From contig OZ245848.1 of assembly GCA_965228955.1 (NCBI GenBank), forward strand, positions 620,001 to 684,000: 64,000 bases of DNA, given 5' to 3'. Position 1 is the stretch's first letter. Every line of letters starts with the position of its first letter. The notes under the pieces were generated by a model. The model saw only the letters and a list, made by a program, of their open reading frames with translations, did not search any database and was not told the DNA's origin. A program made the translations under genes and the position numbers. This DNA comes from JANSWY01 sp965228955 (GTDB taxonomy: Bacteria; Bacteroidota; Bacteroidia; Cytophagales; Cyclobacteriaceae). Below are positions 8,289-16,734 of this stretch, one piece after another.

Positions 8289-9683
8289 ATGTTAGCGATA
8301 GTTAATGCATCATATTTAAGTGCGGTCGTATTATTGATCGTAGGTTTGAGAAGACTGAGTAGTCCAAAGACTGCAAGATCAGGAAATCTCATTGCAGCAG
8401 TAGGAATGGGCTTTGCCATTCTGGTATCTATGTTTAGCCCAACAGCGACTGGAGATAATAATTACATTGTCATATTTATAGCACTTGCGGTAGGTGCGGC
8501 AATAGGTTTGGTATTCGCATCAAGAGTGGCGATGACAGCAATGCCGGAACTAGTCTCGTTATTTAATGGACTTGGTGGTGCTTGCGCTGTAGCGATTGCT
8601 ACAATTGAGTTATTAGAATTCAATAAGTTACCCGCAGCGACCGTTGAAACAGGAAAATATTTGACCACATTATCTGCATTATTTATAGGTGCAGTAGCCT
8701 TTACCGGTAGTTTGATTGCTTATGGAAAATTAGCTGGTAAGGTTAAAGACAAGTGGAAAGTACCTGCGAGTACAATTGTCAATATTGTATTGCTGTTAGT
8801 AATCCTTGTATTGGTTGGATACCAAACGGTTAATCCTGGAGGCGGTTTGATGCTTGTTTATGTGATATTAGGAATTTCTCTGGTATACGGAATCACTTTT
8901 GTTCTTAATATAGGTGGAGCGGATATGCCGGTCGTGATATCACTATTGAATGCATTGACAGGTGTTGCAGCTGCTTTGGCTGGAATCATTTATGGCAATC
9001 AGGTGATGTTGGTAGGAGGTATCCTGGTAGGTTCTTCCGGAACAATACTGACCGTTTTGATGTGTCAGGCGATGAACAGATCCTTGATGAATGTATTAAT
9101 TGGTGGATTCGGTTCTTCCGGAGGAGGTTCAGCTGTTGCGGTTGATCAATCTGTAAAGCAAACAAATGCCAATGATGCAGGAATTATGCTTAGATATTCG
9201 AGTCAGGTGGTGGTGATTCCAGGATATGGAATGGCGGTAGCTCAGGCTCAAAAAACCTGTAAAGAATTAGAGCTTTTGCTTGAAGAATGTGGAGTGGCGG
9301 TGAAATATGCGATACACCCGGTAGCTGGTAGAATGCCTGGACACATGAATGTACTTCTTGCGGAAGCGGACGTTGATTACACTAAACTTCTGGATTTAGA
9401 AGATGCAAATAAAACATTAGGAGAAACAGATGTGGCAATTGTGGTTGGGGCTAACGATGTGGTAAATCCTTCCGCCTTGGATGACCCAGGAAGTCCTATC
9501 TACGGTATGCCAATTCTGGAAATCCTGAAAGCAAAAAATATCATTGTGTTGAAACGTGGAATGAGTGCCGGTTATTCCGGAATTGAAAATCCTCTCTTTT
9601 TCCATGATAAGACTCAGATGTTATTTGGAGATGCTAAAAGCTCGCTTCAAAGCTTAGCGGATGAAGTGAAGATGTTAGCATAG
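8289..9683 (+). CDS. pntB: NAD(P) transhydrogenase beta subunit
   Basis: A 464-residue subunit that completes the enzyme. About eight to nine helices occupy residues 1-260, with conserved histidine/asparagine-containing segments such as SLFNGLGGACAVAIA and VISLLNALTGVAAALAG. The C-terminal NADP(H)-binding domain III follows: GYGMAVAQAQ, HPVAGRMPGHMNVLLAEA, VGANDVVNP, and KRGMSAGYSGIENPLF. A purine-rich stretch (GGAGAGGAGA) lies just upstream of the ATG, one of the few plausible Shine-Dalgarno sites in the window. The operon ends at a strong terminator at 9757. Confidence 0.96.
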   Translation: MLAIVNASYLSAVVLLIVGLRRLSSPKTARSGNLIAAVGMGFAILVSMFSPTATGDNNYIVIFIALAVGAAIGLVFASRVAMTAMPELVSLFNGLGGACAVAIATIELLEFNKLPAATVETGKYLTTLSALFIGAVAFTGSLIAYGKLAGKVKDKWKVPASTIVNIVLLLVILVLVGYQTVNPGGGLMLVYVILGISLVYGITFVLNIGGADMPVVISLLNALTGVAAALAGIIYGNQVMLVGGILVGSSGTILTVLMCQAMNRSLMNVLIGGFGSSGGGSAVAVDQSVKQTNANDAGIMLRYSSQVVVIPGYGMAVAQAQKTCKELELLLEECGVAVKYAIHPVAGRMPGHMNVLLAEADVDYTKLLDLEDANKTLGETDVAIVVGANDVVNPSALDDPGSPIYGMPILEILKAKNIIVLKRGMSAGYSGIENPLFFHDKTQMLFGDAKSSLQSLADEVKMLA

Positions 9684-9756
9684 CATTAGGCTTAATACTT
9701 TGTTTGTTTAAAGAATCTTAATAGTAGTAATTTTCGGTTGTTAAGACTAATTGCAC

Positions 9757-9786
9757 AAAACAGTGACCTCTGGTCACTGTTTTTTT
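9757..9786. terminator. bidirectional intrinsic terminator after pntB
   Basis: AAAACAGTGACC (9757-9768) pairs exactly with GGTCACTGTTTT (9772-9783) around a 3-base loop, and T residues continue to 9786. The A run on the 5' side makes it work in both directions, which suits the convergent pntB and MerR genes. Confidence 0.85.
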
Positions 9787-9798
9787 ATACCTTGGAGT

Positions 9799-10560
9799 TT
9801 AGTCCACTTTCATTCCATTTAGGCAGTAGACTTTGATCGCCTCATACAAAAAGAAAGCAAGCCCCTCATTGTATTTGTCATAGAAAGCTGTGAACCTTTC
9901 ATCTTCAGTATACATTTTTCCAAGTCCTTCATAACGTTCCGCGGTTACTTCGTAAAAAGTATTCATGTACTTGTGATGTAAGGCTATCGTTTCCTGTACC
10001 TTTTTATCCGAAGGTTCCAAATCCATCAAGTCTCCAAGTAGTTGATTGATTTCTTCTCCTTTTTTCTGAGTGTCTTCCCAACCTGATTCTCCCATTGATT
10101 TAATCCGGTTTTCAACTTCCTGGATCTTTTCTTCTCCCCAGCGCTCTACAGCTTCATTTCTGTAAGCTTCTTTTTGCTCTTTTGTGAAGCCTTTGTATAG
10201 TTCTTTATCAGTCATCATTTGATTATTGTTTTTAAGTTCATCAATAGTTTTGTCAACTGTCTCAATCAGTTGGTCAAGATGGGAACTACGTTTAATCAAT
10301 TCTTCTTTGTGGAATTTTAGTGCTTCCACCAGGTTGAAAGATTCATCATTAATAATTGAGTCGATTTCCTTAAGAGAAAAATCGAGCTCGCGATAGAATA
10401 GAATTTGCTGTAGCTTGAAAAGCTGCTCCCGAGTATAGTATCGGTAGTTCTTTTCAGTACGAAATGCTGGCTTAAGCAATCCGATTTTATCGTAATGATG
10501 CAACGTCTTTACCGTCACCCCGGCCAACTCCGAAAGTTGTTTTACTGAATAGTTAGTCAT
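9799..10560 (-). CDS. MerR family regulator with TipAS effector domain
   Basis: A 253-residue regulator. Residues 1-70 form the winged MerR DNA-binding domain (MTNYSVKQLSELAGVTVKTL, HHYDKIGLLKP, RYYTREQLFKLQQI), followed by the antiparallel coiled coil (about 75-120). Residues about 130-250 are a TipAS-like domain: YKGFTKEQKEAYRNEA, ERWGEE, LHHKYMNTFYEVTAERYEGL. In the Streptomyces model TipAL this domain captures thiopeptides; here the ligand is unknown. Its promoter shows the long-spacer arrangement typical of MerR targets (10584-10616), so autoregulation is likely. Confidence 0.88.
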   Translation of the reverse strand: MTNYSVKQLSELAGVTVKTLHHYDKIGLLKPAFRTEKNYRYYTREQLFKLQQILFYRELDFSLKEIDSIINDESFNLVEALKFHKEELIKRSSHLDQLIETVDKTIDELKNNNQMMTDKELYKGFTKEQKEAYRNEAVERWGEEKIQEVENRIKSMGESGWEDTQKKGEEINQLLGDLMDLEPSDKKVQETIALHHKYMNTFYEVTAERYEGLGKMYTEDERFTAFYDKYNEGLAFFLYEAIKVYCLNGMKVD

Positions 10561-10583
10561 GACAATTCTTCAATAGATGACTA

Positions 10584-10616
10584 CAAATAAAAGGTATGAC
10601 CTAAGGTAAGAGTCAA
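10584..10616 (-). promoter_or_regulatory. MerR-type promoter with operator dyad in the spacer
   Basis: On the minus strand TTG (complement of 10614-10616) is followed by a 22-base spacer and TTTATTTG (complement of 10584-10591), close to the Bacteroidota TTG / TAnnTTTG pattern but with a long spacer. The spacer is centred on the perfect dyad ACCTTAGGT (complement of 10599-10607), as expected for a MerR-type activator that untwists an overlong promoter. It lies just upstream of the MerR gene. Confidence 0.5.
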
Positions 10617-10676
10617 GAGATTTGTAAGGAATTTTTAAAATACTATTATAAGAACCTGAAAATCAGATGAATAAAT

Positions 10677-12797
10677 TTATTCTTCGACTTTCAGTCTTTC
10701 TCCAATATTGATTTTAGGATCAGATTTATTGTTCCATTTGATGAGATCCTCGACAGTAATGTCGTATTTTCTGGCGATGCTGTATAAAGTGTCTCCAGGA
10801 GTTACAATGTGGAATTTATCATCAGAATCAGATTCAGCTGTTTGAGGCTTTTTATCCTTAGTCTCTTTGGATGAGTTAGTGTCTAAAGTTAGAATTTTTA
10901 ATGTTTGGTCAATGTTAATAGCATCATCCATTGTAAGTCCATTCCATTTTAATAGTTCTTCTACTGATACTCCATATTTTCTTGAGATGGCATATAATGA
11001 CTCTCCTTGCTGCACGACATGTTTAATCGATTCAGGGAGAGATGTGATATTCTTTATAGCAGTACTATCAATTGCAGCTTTGTTGGTGTCCTCTTTGATT
11101 TCTGTAGTCACCACTTGATTGGTAACTGAATCTCTTTCAACAGTAACTTGCTCAACCACAGGTTTTGGCTGTTTTTTCACATATAATTTTTGATCAATTT
11201 CAATAGTCATGTTATAAGGATCGATTCTATTGATTTCTATGATCTCGTCTACTGACATTCCATATTGTCTGGAAATTCCGTATAGTGTTTCTTTGGCAAC
11301 CACTGTATGGATATCATAATCGTCTGGGTCGATTGTGATTTCTGTATTTTGATTTGAATTTTCTGATTCCTGAGTAGCAGATTCATTGCTAAGAACCGTT
11401 TCCGTGACAACCTGAGTAGTTGTGGTTGGCTGTTTATTCGTATAAACTACTGGACCTAATTCGTATTCTTTTGTAATGTCTCTATACTCTATAGGTAAGT
11501 TTTTGGGTCTTTTTTTATTGAGCCACATGACTTGTCCAGGTTTTAAAACAGCATCAGAAGCAATACGGTTTAATCTAGCCAACCTGGATTTCTTAATTCC
11601 ATATTTTTGGGAGATACTCCAAATGGTTTCTCCAGATTGTGCAATGTGAAATGGGATTTTGGAGATAATTTTTTTGGTCCTCAGGTAGTAGAGGTGACCA
11701 GGTTTGATTTTCTCATCTGCTGCTAGATCATTGTATTTCTTGAAACGATGAAGTGGTATGCTTCCTTTAGAAGCTAGTGTTTCTGGAGTGTCACCAGTTC
11801 TGGCTAGTATGCTTGGTATCCCATTTATTTTAAGGTAGATCTCAGATGCATTTTCAAGACCAGCTTTTAGGGATGATGGATATTTCTTTGGTTGAGTCTG
11901 ATTGTTTGTGGTTGTTGGACTGGATGTATCCTTCGTTGTATTTTTCTTTTCATTCTTGGCAATGACATCTCTGGCTTGCTTTCCAAGCTTACCCTGAACT
12001 GGTAGAATTACTGCGTAAGTTTTGTCCTCTGGAACAGTTCCACGTTTAAGCCAAACATTATAATCTTTTAGCTTTTCAACATCCATGTCAAGCTCTTTGG
12101 CGATTTTGCCGATTGTTTTACCACCTCCTTTAGTGTACTCTACGAGCTTCAGACCTTTAGAATGTGGACCTCCAATTTCATTTTCAAAAGCGATTTTATG
12201 AGCTAAAAAGGTCTTAACATACCAGTGAGTTTTCTTGTCGATAGTCATTTTGTTAACCCCATAAAGGCTCTCATCGACAAATTTTCTAGCTCCACCTCTA
12301 CCTGTGTTGTAAGCAGTCAACGCGAAAATCCAATTGTTGTAATAGAAGTTATTGGTCTTCATGTATTTGGCAGCACCTCTTGAGGCTGAAACGATGTTCA
12401 TTCTCTCATCCACTCTATCGTCGATTCTCAATCCAACTTCTCTTCCGGTAAAGCTTTTGAATTGCCAGAACCCTACAGCATTGGCCGAAGAAACTGCATC
12501 CGCAATTAAAGCACTTTCCTGAATTGCCAGATACTTAAAATCGTCTGGTAACTTGGCATCTTTAAAGACTTTCTCAATAATTGGAAAATATAAATTAACT
12601 CTATCAAGCTTGATTTTGAAATACTTGTCGCTGGCACGAAGGGCATTTACATGTTTTTGGATTTCTTTTCTGGCACTTTCTGTGATTTTGAGTTTCATGC
12701 CAGCAAACTCCATATGTGATGGGACCTGAGGGATTTCTCCAGCAAAGGTCTGGAATGGCAAAACACAAATCAATCCAATAACTAACCAGTATCTCAT
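10677..12797 (-). CDS. MltD-like lytic murein transglycosylase with LysM repeats
   Basis: A 706-residue secreted enzyme with a signal peptide (MRYWLVIGLICVLPFQTFAG). The SLT/goose-lysozyme domain lies at about 60-210, with catalytic Glu94 in LAIQESAL followed by SSANAVGFWQF and LTAYNTGRGGARKF. It would cleave the glycan strands of peptidoglycan. Four clear LysM modules follow, ending near the C-terminus (SGETIWSISQKYGI, KETLYGISRQYGM, QGESLYAISRKYGV, PGDTLYSIARKYDI), with two degenerate ones between them and the catalytic domain. Ser/Thr/Gln-rich linkers separate the modules. Its ATG directly follows the stop codon of the O-methyltransferase gene, so they are co-transcribed. Confidence 0.92.
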   Translation of the reverse strand: MRYWLVIGLICVLPFQTFAGEIPQVPSHMEFAGMKLKITESARKEIQKHVNALRASDKYFKIKLDRVNLYFPIIEKVFKDAKLPDDFKYLAIQESALIADAVSSANAVGFWQFKSFTGREVGLRIDDRVDERMNIVSASRGAAKYMKTNNFYYNNWIFALTAYNTGRGGARKFVDESLYGVNKMTIDKKTHWYVKTFLAHKIAFENEIGGPHSKGLKLVEYTKGGGKTIGKIAKELDMDVEKLKDYNVWLKRGTVPEDKTYAVILPVQGKLGKQARDVIAKNEKKNTTKDTSSPTTTNNQTQPKKYPSSLKAGLENASEIYLKINGIPSILARTGDTPETLASKGSIPLHRFKKYNDLAADEKIKPGHLYYLRTKKIISKIPFHIAQSGETIWSISQKYGIKKSRLARLNRIASDAVLKPGQVMWLNKKRPKNLPIEYRDITKEYELGPVVYTNKQPTTTTQVVTETVLSNESATQESENSNQNTEITIDPDDYDIHTVVAKETLYGISRQYGMSVDEIIEINRIDPYNMTIEIDQKLYVKKQPKPVVEQVTVERDSVTNQVVTTEIKEDTNKAAIDSTAIKNITSLPESIKHVVQQGESLYAISRKYGVSVEELLKWNGLTMDDAINIDQTLKILTLDTNSSKETKDKKPQTAESDSDDKFHIVTPGDTLYSIARKYDITVEDLIKWNNKSDPKINIGERLKVEE

Positions 12798-13442
12798 TTA
12801 TAACTTTCTTAAAACCATCAACCCATCTCGGATTGGGAACAATGCATTTTCAACTCTGGGATCTTCGTGAACCTTTTTGTTAAAATCTAATATCGCTTCA
12901 GTATCCTTATCGAGTTTCTTTCGGTATTTCTCAAGAACCTTGCCACTCCAAAGTACATTATCAGCGATGATATACTTACCCTTTCCAACCTGATCAATCA
13001 CCAAGTCGAAGTAGGCGCTGTAATTTTCTTTGTCGGCATCAATAAATACAATATCCCAGGTGTGATCCAATGTTGGAATAATATCTAAGGCATTTCCAAT
13101 TTTGAAATCTACTTTGTCACCATGAGGAGAATTCTTGAAATATCCTCTAACTCTGGATTCTAACTCTTCATTGATATCTAAGGTTACCACTTTTCCGCCT
13201 TCCACTAATCCCTCCGCCAGACTCAACGCAGAATAACCAGTATAAGTACCAATTTCCAGTATATATTTTGGTTGGATCATGTGGGACAGCATCGAAAGAA
13301 CCCTGCCTTGTAAGTGGCCCGAAAGCATTCTGGGTTTTAACACTTCAAGGTGAGTTTCCCTATTAATTTGAGTAAGAAGCTCATCTTCAGCTCCTGTATG
13401 ATCTTCTATATATTGCTGTAAATCTTCATCAAGAAATTCCAT
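12798..13442 (-). CDS. class I SAM-dependent O-methyltransferase (Methyltransf_3 type)
   Basis: A 214-residue cytosolic enzyme of the catechol/caffeoyl-CoA O-methyltransferase type. SAM-binding motif I is ILEIGTYTGYSALSLAEGL and the acidic residue after it is in VVTLDINEE. The metal-binding region is FIDADKENYSAYFD and the IIADNVLWSG motif follows. Length and motifs are complete, so it should be active on a hydroxylated small molecule, unidentified. It abuts the lytic transglycosylase gene without a gap; the pairing has no obvious functional logic. Confidence 0.88.
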   Translation of the reverse strand: MEFLDEDLQQYIEDHTGAEDELLTQINRETHLEVLKPRMLSGHLQGRVLSMLSHMIQPKYILEIGTYTGYSALSLAEGLVEGGKVVTLDINEELESRVRGYFKNSPHGDKVDFKIGNALDIIPTLDHTWDIVFIDADKENYSAYFDLVIDQVGKGKYIIADNVLWSGKVLEKYRKKLDKDTEAILDFNKKVHEDPRVENALFPIRDGLMVLRKL

Positions 13443-13511
13443 GAGTCAAAAATATGGAATTGTGCATAAAAAGTAATTTTAATTTAATTTGGATTCATAA
13501 TTATTGTCAAG

Positions 13512-14096
13512 ATGAAATTCAAACAACAGATATCGAAATTTCTTTGGGATATTCCTCCTGTGGTTATTGCCGTTTTGCTCGCACTGGGTTTAAATACCTG
13601 GAAAGAAAATAGGTCTGAAGCGGCTGCTGCAAAGGAGTCGTTAAAGGCGATTATCCTGGAGTTAAATGCAAATGAAGCTTCAATTCAAGGATTTCGTGAT
13701 GACAATAAAAAGCATATGGAGAATTTATACGCTTTACTTGACTCCATGGAAACTGCCAATATTACCACGTTAGAGACCAGTGATTATGATTTTAGTTTTC
13801 GAATACTGAGTTCTTCTGTATGGGAAACAAGCCAAACCAGAGAAATTGCCAAGTACCATAGTCCTGACATCATAAGAGATATTGCAAAACTTTATAATCT
13901 TCAAAAGTTGATTGATGGTGTGTGGCAAACTCACCTGACTAAAATAACATCCACTGAGTTCCATACGGGAATCACAACTACTGGGAAAATTGAGGCCCAC
14001 AGGGATCTTTTGGAGATATCTGTAAACATCGCCGATGTATATTTGGAAGCCAAGAAGAATTTGGATCCTGATTTTGAGAAAGTATTGAACGATTAG
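13512..14096 (+). CDS. single-pass membrane protein of unknown function (DUF6090-like)
   Basis: A 194-residue protein with one N-terminal membrane segment (IPPVVIAVLLALGLNTW, about 14-30) and then a helical, probably periplasmic domain. The layout (membrane segment, charged NTWKENR, helical hairpins) resembles a Bacteroidota family I recall as DUF6090, but I am not certain. Its stop is 2 bases before the next gene, a membrane-anchored LuxR-type regulator, so the two probably form an operon and may act together in signalling. Confidence 0.55.
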   Translation: MKFKQQISKFLWDIPPVVIAVLLALGLNTWKENRSEAAAAKESLKAIILELNANEASIQGFRDDNKKHMENLYALLDSMETANITTLETSDYDFSFRILSSSVWETSQTREIAKYHSPDIIRDIAKLYNLQKLIDGVWQTHLTKITSTEFHTGITTTGKIEAHRDLLEISVNIADVYLEAKKNLDPDFEKVLND

Positions 14097-14098
14097 TC

Positions 14099-14521
14099 TT
14101 GAATAGATCTATCCTTTTATATGGTTTGGCAATGGCAGTTATTGTAGCCGGGCTTAAGGCGATTGAATATCGCTTTCTTATCAAGGATATTGGTACGGAA
14201 ATATATATCGGACTAATAGCACTTGTTTTTACAGGTTTGGGGCTTTGGGTAGGACAACAAATCCTAAATCGCAAGGAAGAATCGACATCTAGCAAAAAGG
14301 GGAGAGATGAAATCATCAAATCTCTGGATATTAGTGAAAGAGAAATGGATGTTCTGGTACTGATGGCTGATGGACTTTCAAATCAGGAAATTGCTGATAG
14401 ACTTTTTATCTCTATTCACACCGTTAAAACTCATTCTTCCAATCTGTTTTCTAAACTTCATGCCAAGCGAAGAACTCAAGCCATTCAAAAAGCTAAAGAA
14501 ATCGGCCTAATTGAAGCGTAA
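14099..14521 (+). CDS. membrane-anchored LuxR/NarL-type HTH regulator
   Basis: A 140-residue protein with two membrane helices (ILLYGLAMAVIVAGLKAIEY and YIGLIALVFTGLGLWVGQQI) followed by a cytoplasmic LuxR-type HTH (residues about 75-135: SEREMDVLVLMADGLSNQEI, FISIHTVKTHSSNLFSKL). The HTH would bind DNA while tethered to the membrane. There is no receiver domain. I use the TTG start at 14099 because it keeps the first helix whole; ATG at 14132 is the alternative. It is followed by paired dyads and a DUF4199 gene, a pairing I recall from other Bacteroidota. Confidence 0.75.
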   Translation: MNRSILLYGLAMAVIVAGLKAIEYRFLIKDIGTEIYIGLIALVFTGLGLWVGQQILNRKEESTSSKKGRDEIIKSLDISEREMDVLVLMADGLSNQEIADRLFISIHTVKTHSSNLFSKLHAKRRTQAIQKAKEIGLIEA

Positions 14522-14529
14522 CGCAGTAG

Positions 14530-14565
14530 TACTAAAGTATGAATCGCTCAAATGGTACTTTAGTA
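14530..14565. promoter_or_regulatory. paired TACT-N2-AGTA dyads, candidate LuxR-type binding sites
   Basis: TACTAAAGTA (14530-14539) and TACTTTAGTA (14556-14565) are each dyads TACT-N2-AGTA, are mutual reverse complements, and have centres 26 bases apart. Both are followed by GTATGAA-like sequence. They lie between the membrane LuxR-type regulator and the DUF4199 gene. NarL-family half sites are TACY-type heptamers, so binding by the adjacent HTH protein is a reasonable inference. The pair could also form a stem with a 16-base loop. Confidence 0.5.
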
Positions 14566-14621
14566 TGAACGATTTTTCTGGTATATTCCATTGATTTGTC
14601 TCGAATCAAATTCTTAGATCA

Positions 14622-15122
14622 ATGAAAAAAATAGTTTTAAAAAATGGAATAATTGGAGGCCTTCTCATGGTATCCTGGTTTATCGTAATTCAGGTATTTG
14701 ATGCGGCAAAATCAATTGAGTTTGGAGAGGTCATTGGTTATGCTACAATCATTGCGGCAATGGCATTTGTCTTTGTTGGTGTATCAAAAGAACGGGAGAG
14801 AAATAATGGTATAATATCTTTCAAGCATGCACTTCAGGTTGGGGTCTACATAGCGGGAATTGCCTCAATATTTTATGTGGTCGGATGGTTGATTGTTGAC
14901 TCAGATAACACATTTATCTATGAATATGCTGCCAGTAAAATGTCTGCGGCAAAAGAAGCTGGAAAATCTGCCGAGGAACTTGCAGCACTTGAGGAGCAGA
15001 TGAATGGGTATAAAGAAATATATGAGAACATATTCTCAAAAGCAGCTTACACTTTTCTTGAAGTTGTGCCAATAGCTGTTCCTGCGCCGTTTTTAGCAGC
15101 ACTGATATTAAAAAGGAAGTAA
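14622..15122 (+). CDS. DUF4199 domain membrane protein
   Basis: A 166-residue membrane protein with four predicted helices: IIGGLLMVSWFIVIQVF, EVIGYATIIAAMAFVFVGVS, GVYIAGIASIFYVVGWLIV and VVPIAVPAPFLAALIL. The charged segment VSKERERNNGIISFKHALQV between helices 2 and 3 and the long soluble loop before helix 4 match DUF4199, a family known mainly from Bacteroidota and without assigned function. The paired dyads upstream suggest control by the preceding membrane-bound LuxR-type protein. Confidence 0.8.
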   Translation: MKKIVLKNGIIGGLLMVSWFIVIQVFDAAKSIEFGEVIGYATIIAAMAFVFVGVSKERERNNGIISFKHALQVGVYIAGIASIFYVVGWLIVDSDNTFIYEYAASKMSAAKEAGKSAEELAALEEQMNGYKEIYENIFSKAAYTFLEVVPIAVPAPFLAALILKRK

Positions 15123-15160
15123 TCGAATCCCAAGTCAAATCATTATAAAACTCAGAAATC

Positions 15161-15583
15161 ATGACAAAGAAAAAAGTAACAGGAATAGGAGGCATATTTT
15201 TTAAATGCGAAAACCCAGAGGAGATCAAAAATTGGTACAGTGAAAACCTGGGATTAAACACAGATCAGTACGGAGCTTTATTCGAGTTCAGGAAAGCAGA
15301 TAAGCCTGATGAGGAAGCTTACTTACAGTGGAGTCCATTCTCAGCAAATACTAAATACTTTGAGCCATCTCAAAAGCAATTTATGATCAATTACAGAGTG
15401 GAGAATCTGGAAGAGTTGGTGGACGAGCTAAAGGCAAGTGGAGTAACTGTAGTAGATGAAATTGAAACTTTTGAGTATGGTAAGTTCGTACATATTCTTG
15501 ATCCTGAAAATAACAAAATTGAACTCTGGGAACCTGTAGACAAGGTATTTACAGAACAATACGAGGGTAAGAGTACCAAATAA
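15161..15583 (+). CDS. VOC family (glyoxalase/bleomycin-resistance fold) protein
   Basis: A 140-residue single VOC domain with paired beta-alpha-beta-beta-beta units: ITGIGGIFFKCENPEEIKNW-like start, YSENLGL, then FMINYRVENLEELVDELKAS and the closing FVHILDPENNKIELWEP. The final Glu of IELWE is the usual metal ligand of this fold. Substrate unknown; homologues include lyases and dioxygenases. The gene overlaps the next by one base (TAATG) and is 38 bases downstream of the DUF4199 gene, so it may be in that operon. Confidence 0.85.
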   Translation: MTKKKVTGIGGIFFKCENPEEIKNWYSENLGLNTDQYGALFEFRKADKPDEEAYLQWSPFSANTKYFEPSQKQFMINYRVENLEELVDELKASGVTVVDEIETFEYGKFVHILDPENNKIELWEPVDKVFTEQYEGKSTK

Positions 15584-15993
15584 TGAGATTTAGAATATCT
15601 GAAATAACTGCCGAGGAGACCTGGCCCATCAGACATAAAGTGATGTGGCCAGATATGCCTTTTGATTTTGTGAAAGTTGATAATGACAATGAAGGGCTGC
15701 ACCTGGGTCTTTTCCTTGGTGATAAACTATCTTCAATTATTTCAGTATTTAAAATAGGATCTTCATGGCAGTTTAGAAAGTTTGCCACATTGGAGGAGGA
15801 GCAAGGTAAAGGTCTAGGATCTCAATTATTGAAGCATGTCATTGATCAAGCCAAATTGAATGATGCTGAATTACTTTGGTGCAATGCAAGGAAAGATAAG
15901 ATTGGACTTTATCAGAAATTTCAGATGAAGGAAACTAACAAAACTTATATTAAGGGTGGTATTGACTTTGTTGTAATGGAATTGGAACTCTGA
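15583..15993 (+). CDS. GNAT family N-acetyltransferase
   Basis: A 136-residue acetyl-CoA-dependent transferase. The acetyl-CoA binding motif is visible (FATLEEEQGKGLGSQLLKHV, with the Q/R-x-x-G-x-G/A signature QGKGLG at about 74-79), followed by ELLWCNARKDKIGLYQKFQM of the last strands. The acceptor is unknown. It is translationally coupled to the VOC gene. Its end abuts a convergent lipoprotein gene with no gap. Confidence 0.85.
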   Translation: MRFRISEITAEETWPIRHKVMWPDMPFDFVKVDNDNEGLHLGLFLGDKLSSIISVFKIGSSWQFRKFATLEEEQGKGLGSQLLKHVIDQAKLNDAELLWCNARKDKIGLYQKFQMKETNKTYIKGGIDFVVMELEL

Positions 15994-16659
15994 TTAAAGT
16001 TTCTCCAATTTCATAAACTCTACAAAGAATCCTTTCTTGATTAACTTCTTAAGCTCTTCAGGTGTAGGGTTAATCAAGAATTTCCGTTCATCGAGTTGTT
16101 CGAAATTTGTGTACTTATAGAAGTCGGTAATCAAACCGTCAGAACGTTTGGATCTTTTCTTTTCAACATCAAAATCTCCTACCACATAAACAGTCAATCC
16201 CGATTTAGTTGGTTTCAGTAAGTATGCATTCCAATAAGTACCATCATCATTGATTTCATTCATAATGACATAACCCCTGAAAGGTTTTATTACGATAGAA
16301 TCAGATAGTGATTTAGAAAGGTTTATTACCACATCATAAGTAATGGTATCATTTTGATTTTCAAATTTCACTCCATCCTCGGTTGGTAAATTTCGATTGT
16401 ATAATAAACCATTTTCAATCTTATATTGATCTGAAGAATCAACTTCTGAGATGTGGAATGAGTCTTCGAAATCTTCTGGATAGATGTAACTATTTTCATT
16501 TATTGTTACAGTGTCACCTTCATCAGTCAGATATGATCCGTGTAACTCCGTAGGGAATGTGGCAAGCCTATCTACTCCATTTGGTTGAGTTGTTTCAAAG
16601 TAGACTGTTGTGCAGGAACAAAAAATGGAGATTAATGAAAATAGTAGAAGTCTAGTCAT
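15994..16659 (-). CDS. predicted lipoprotein of unknown function
   Basis: A 221-residue protein. The N-terminus (MTRLLLFSLISIFCSCTTVY) has a hydrophobic core and a Cys-Ser-Cys that could serve as lipobox (SIFC or FCSC), suggesting a membrane-anchored periplasmic lipoprotein. The rest is beta-rich with many Asp/Asn/Thr residues and no motif I recognise. It lies tail to tail with the GNAT gene and upstream of the HAD phosphatase gene on the same strand. Confidence 0.55.
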   Translation of the reverse strand: MTRLLLFSLISIFCSCTTVYFETTQPNGVDRLATFPTELHGSYLTDEGDTVTINENSYIYPEDFEDSFHISEVDSSDQYKIENGLLYNRNLPTEDGVKFENQNDTITYDVVINLSKSLSDSIVIKPFRGYVIMNEINDDGTYWNAYLLKPTKSGLTVYVVGDFDVEKKRSKRSDGLITDFYKYTNFEQLDERKFLINPTPEELKKLIKKGFFVEFMKLEKL

Positions 16660-16734
16660 ATCTTATACTTACTGCTCTAATAACCTTATAATTTCTTATT
16701 TGGTATGAGAGATGATAAAAATAGTTGTCTTCTC

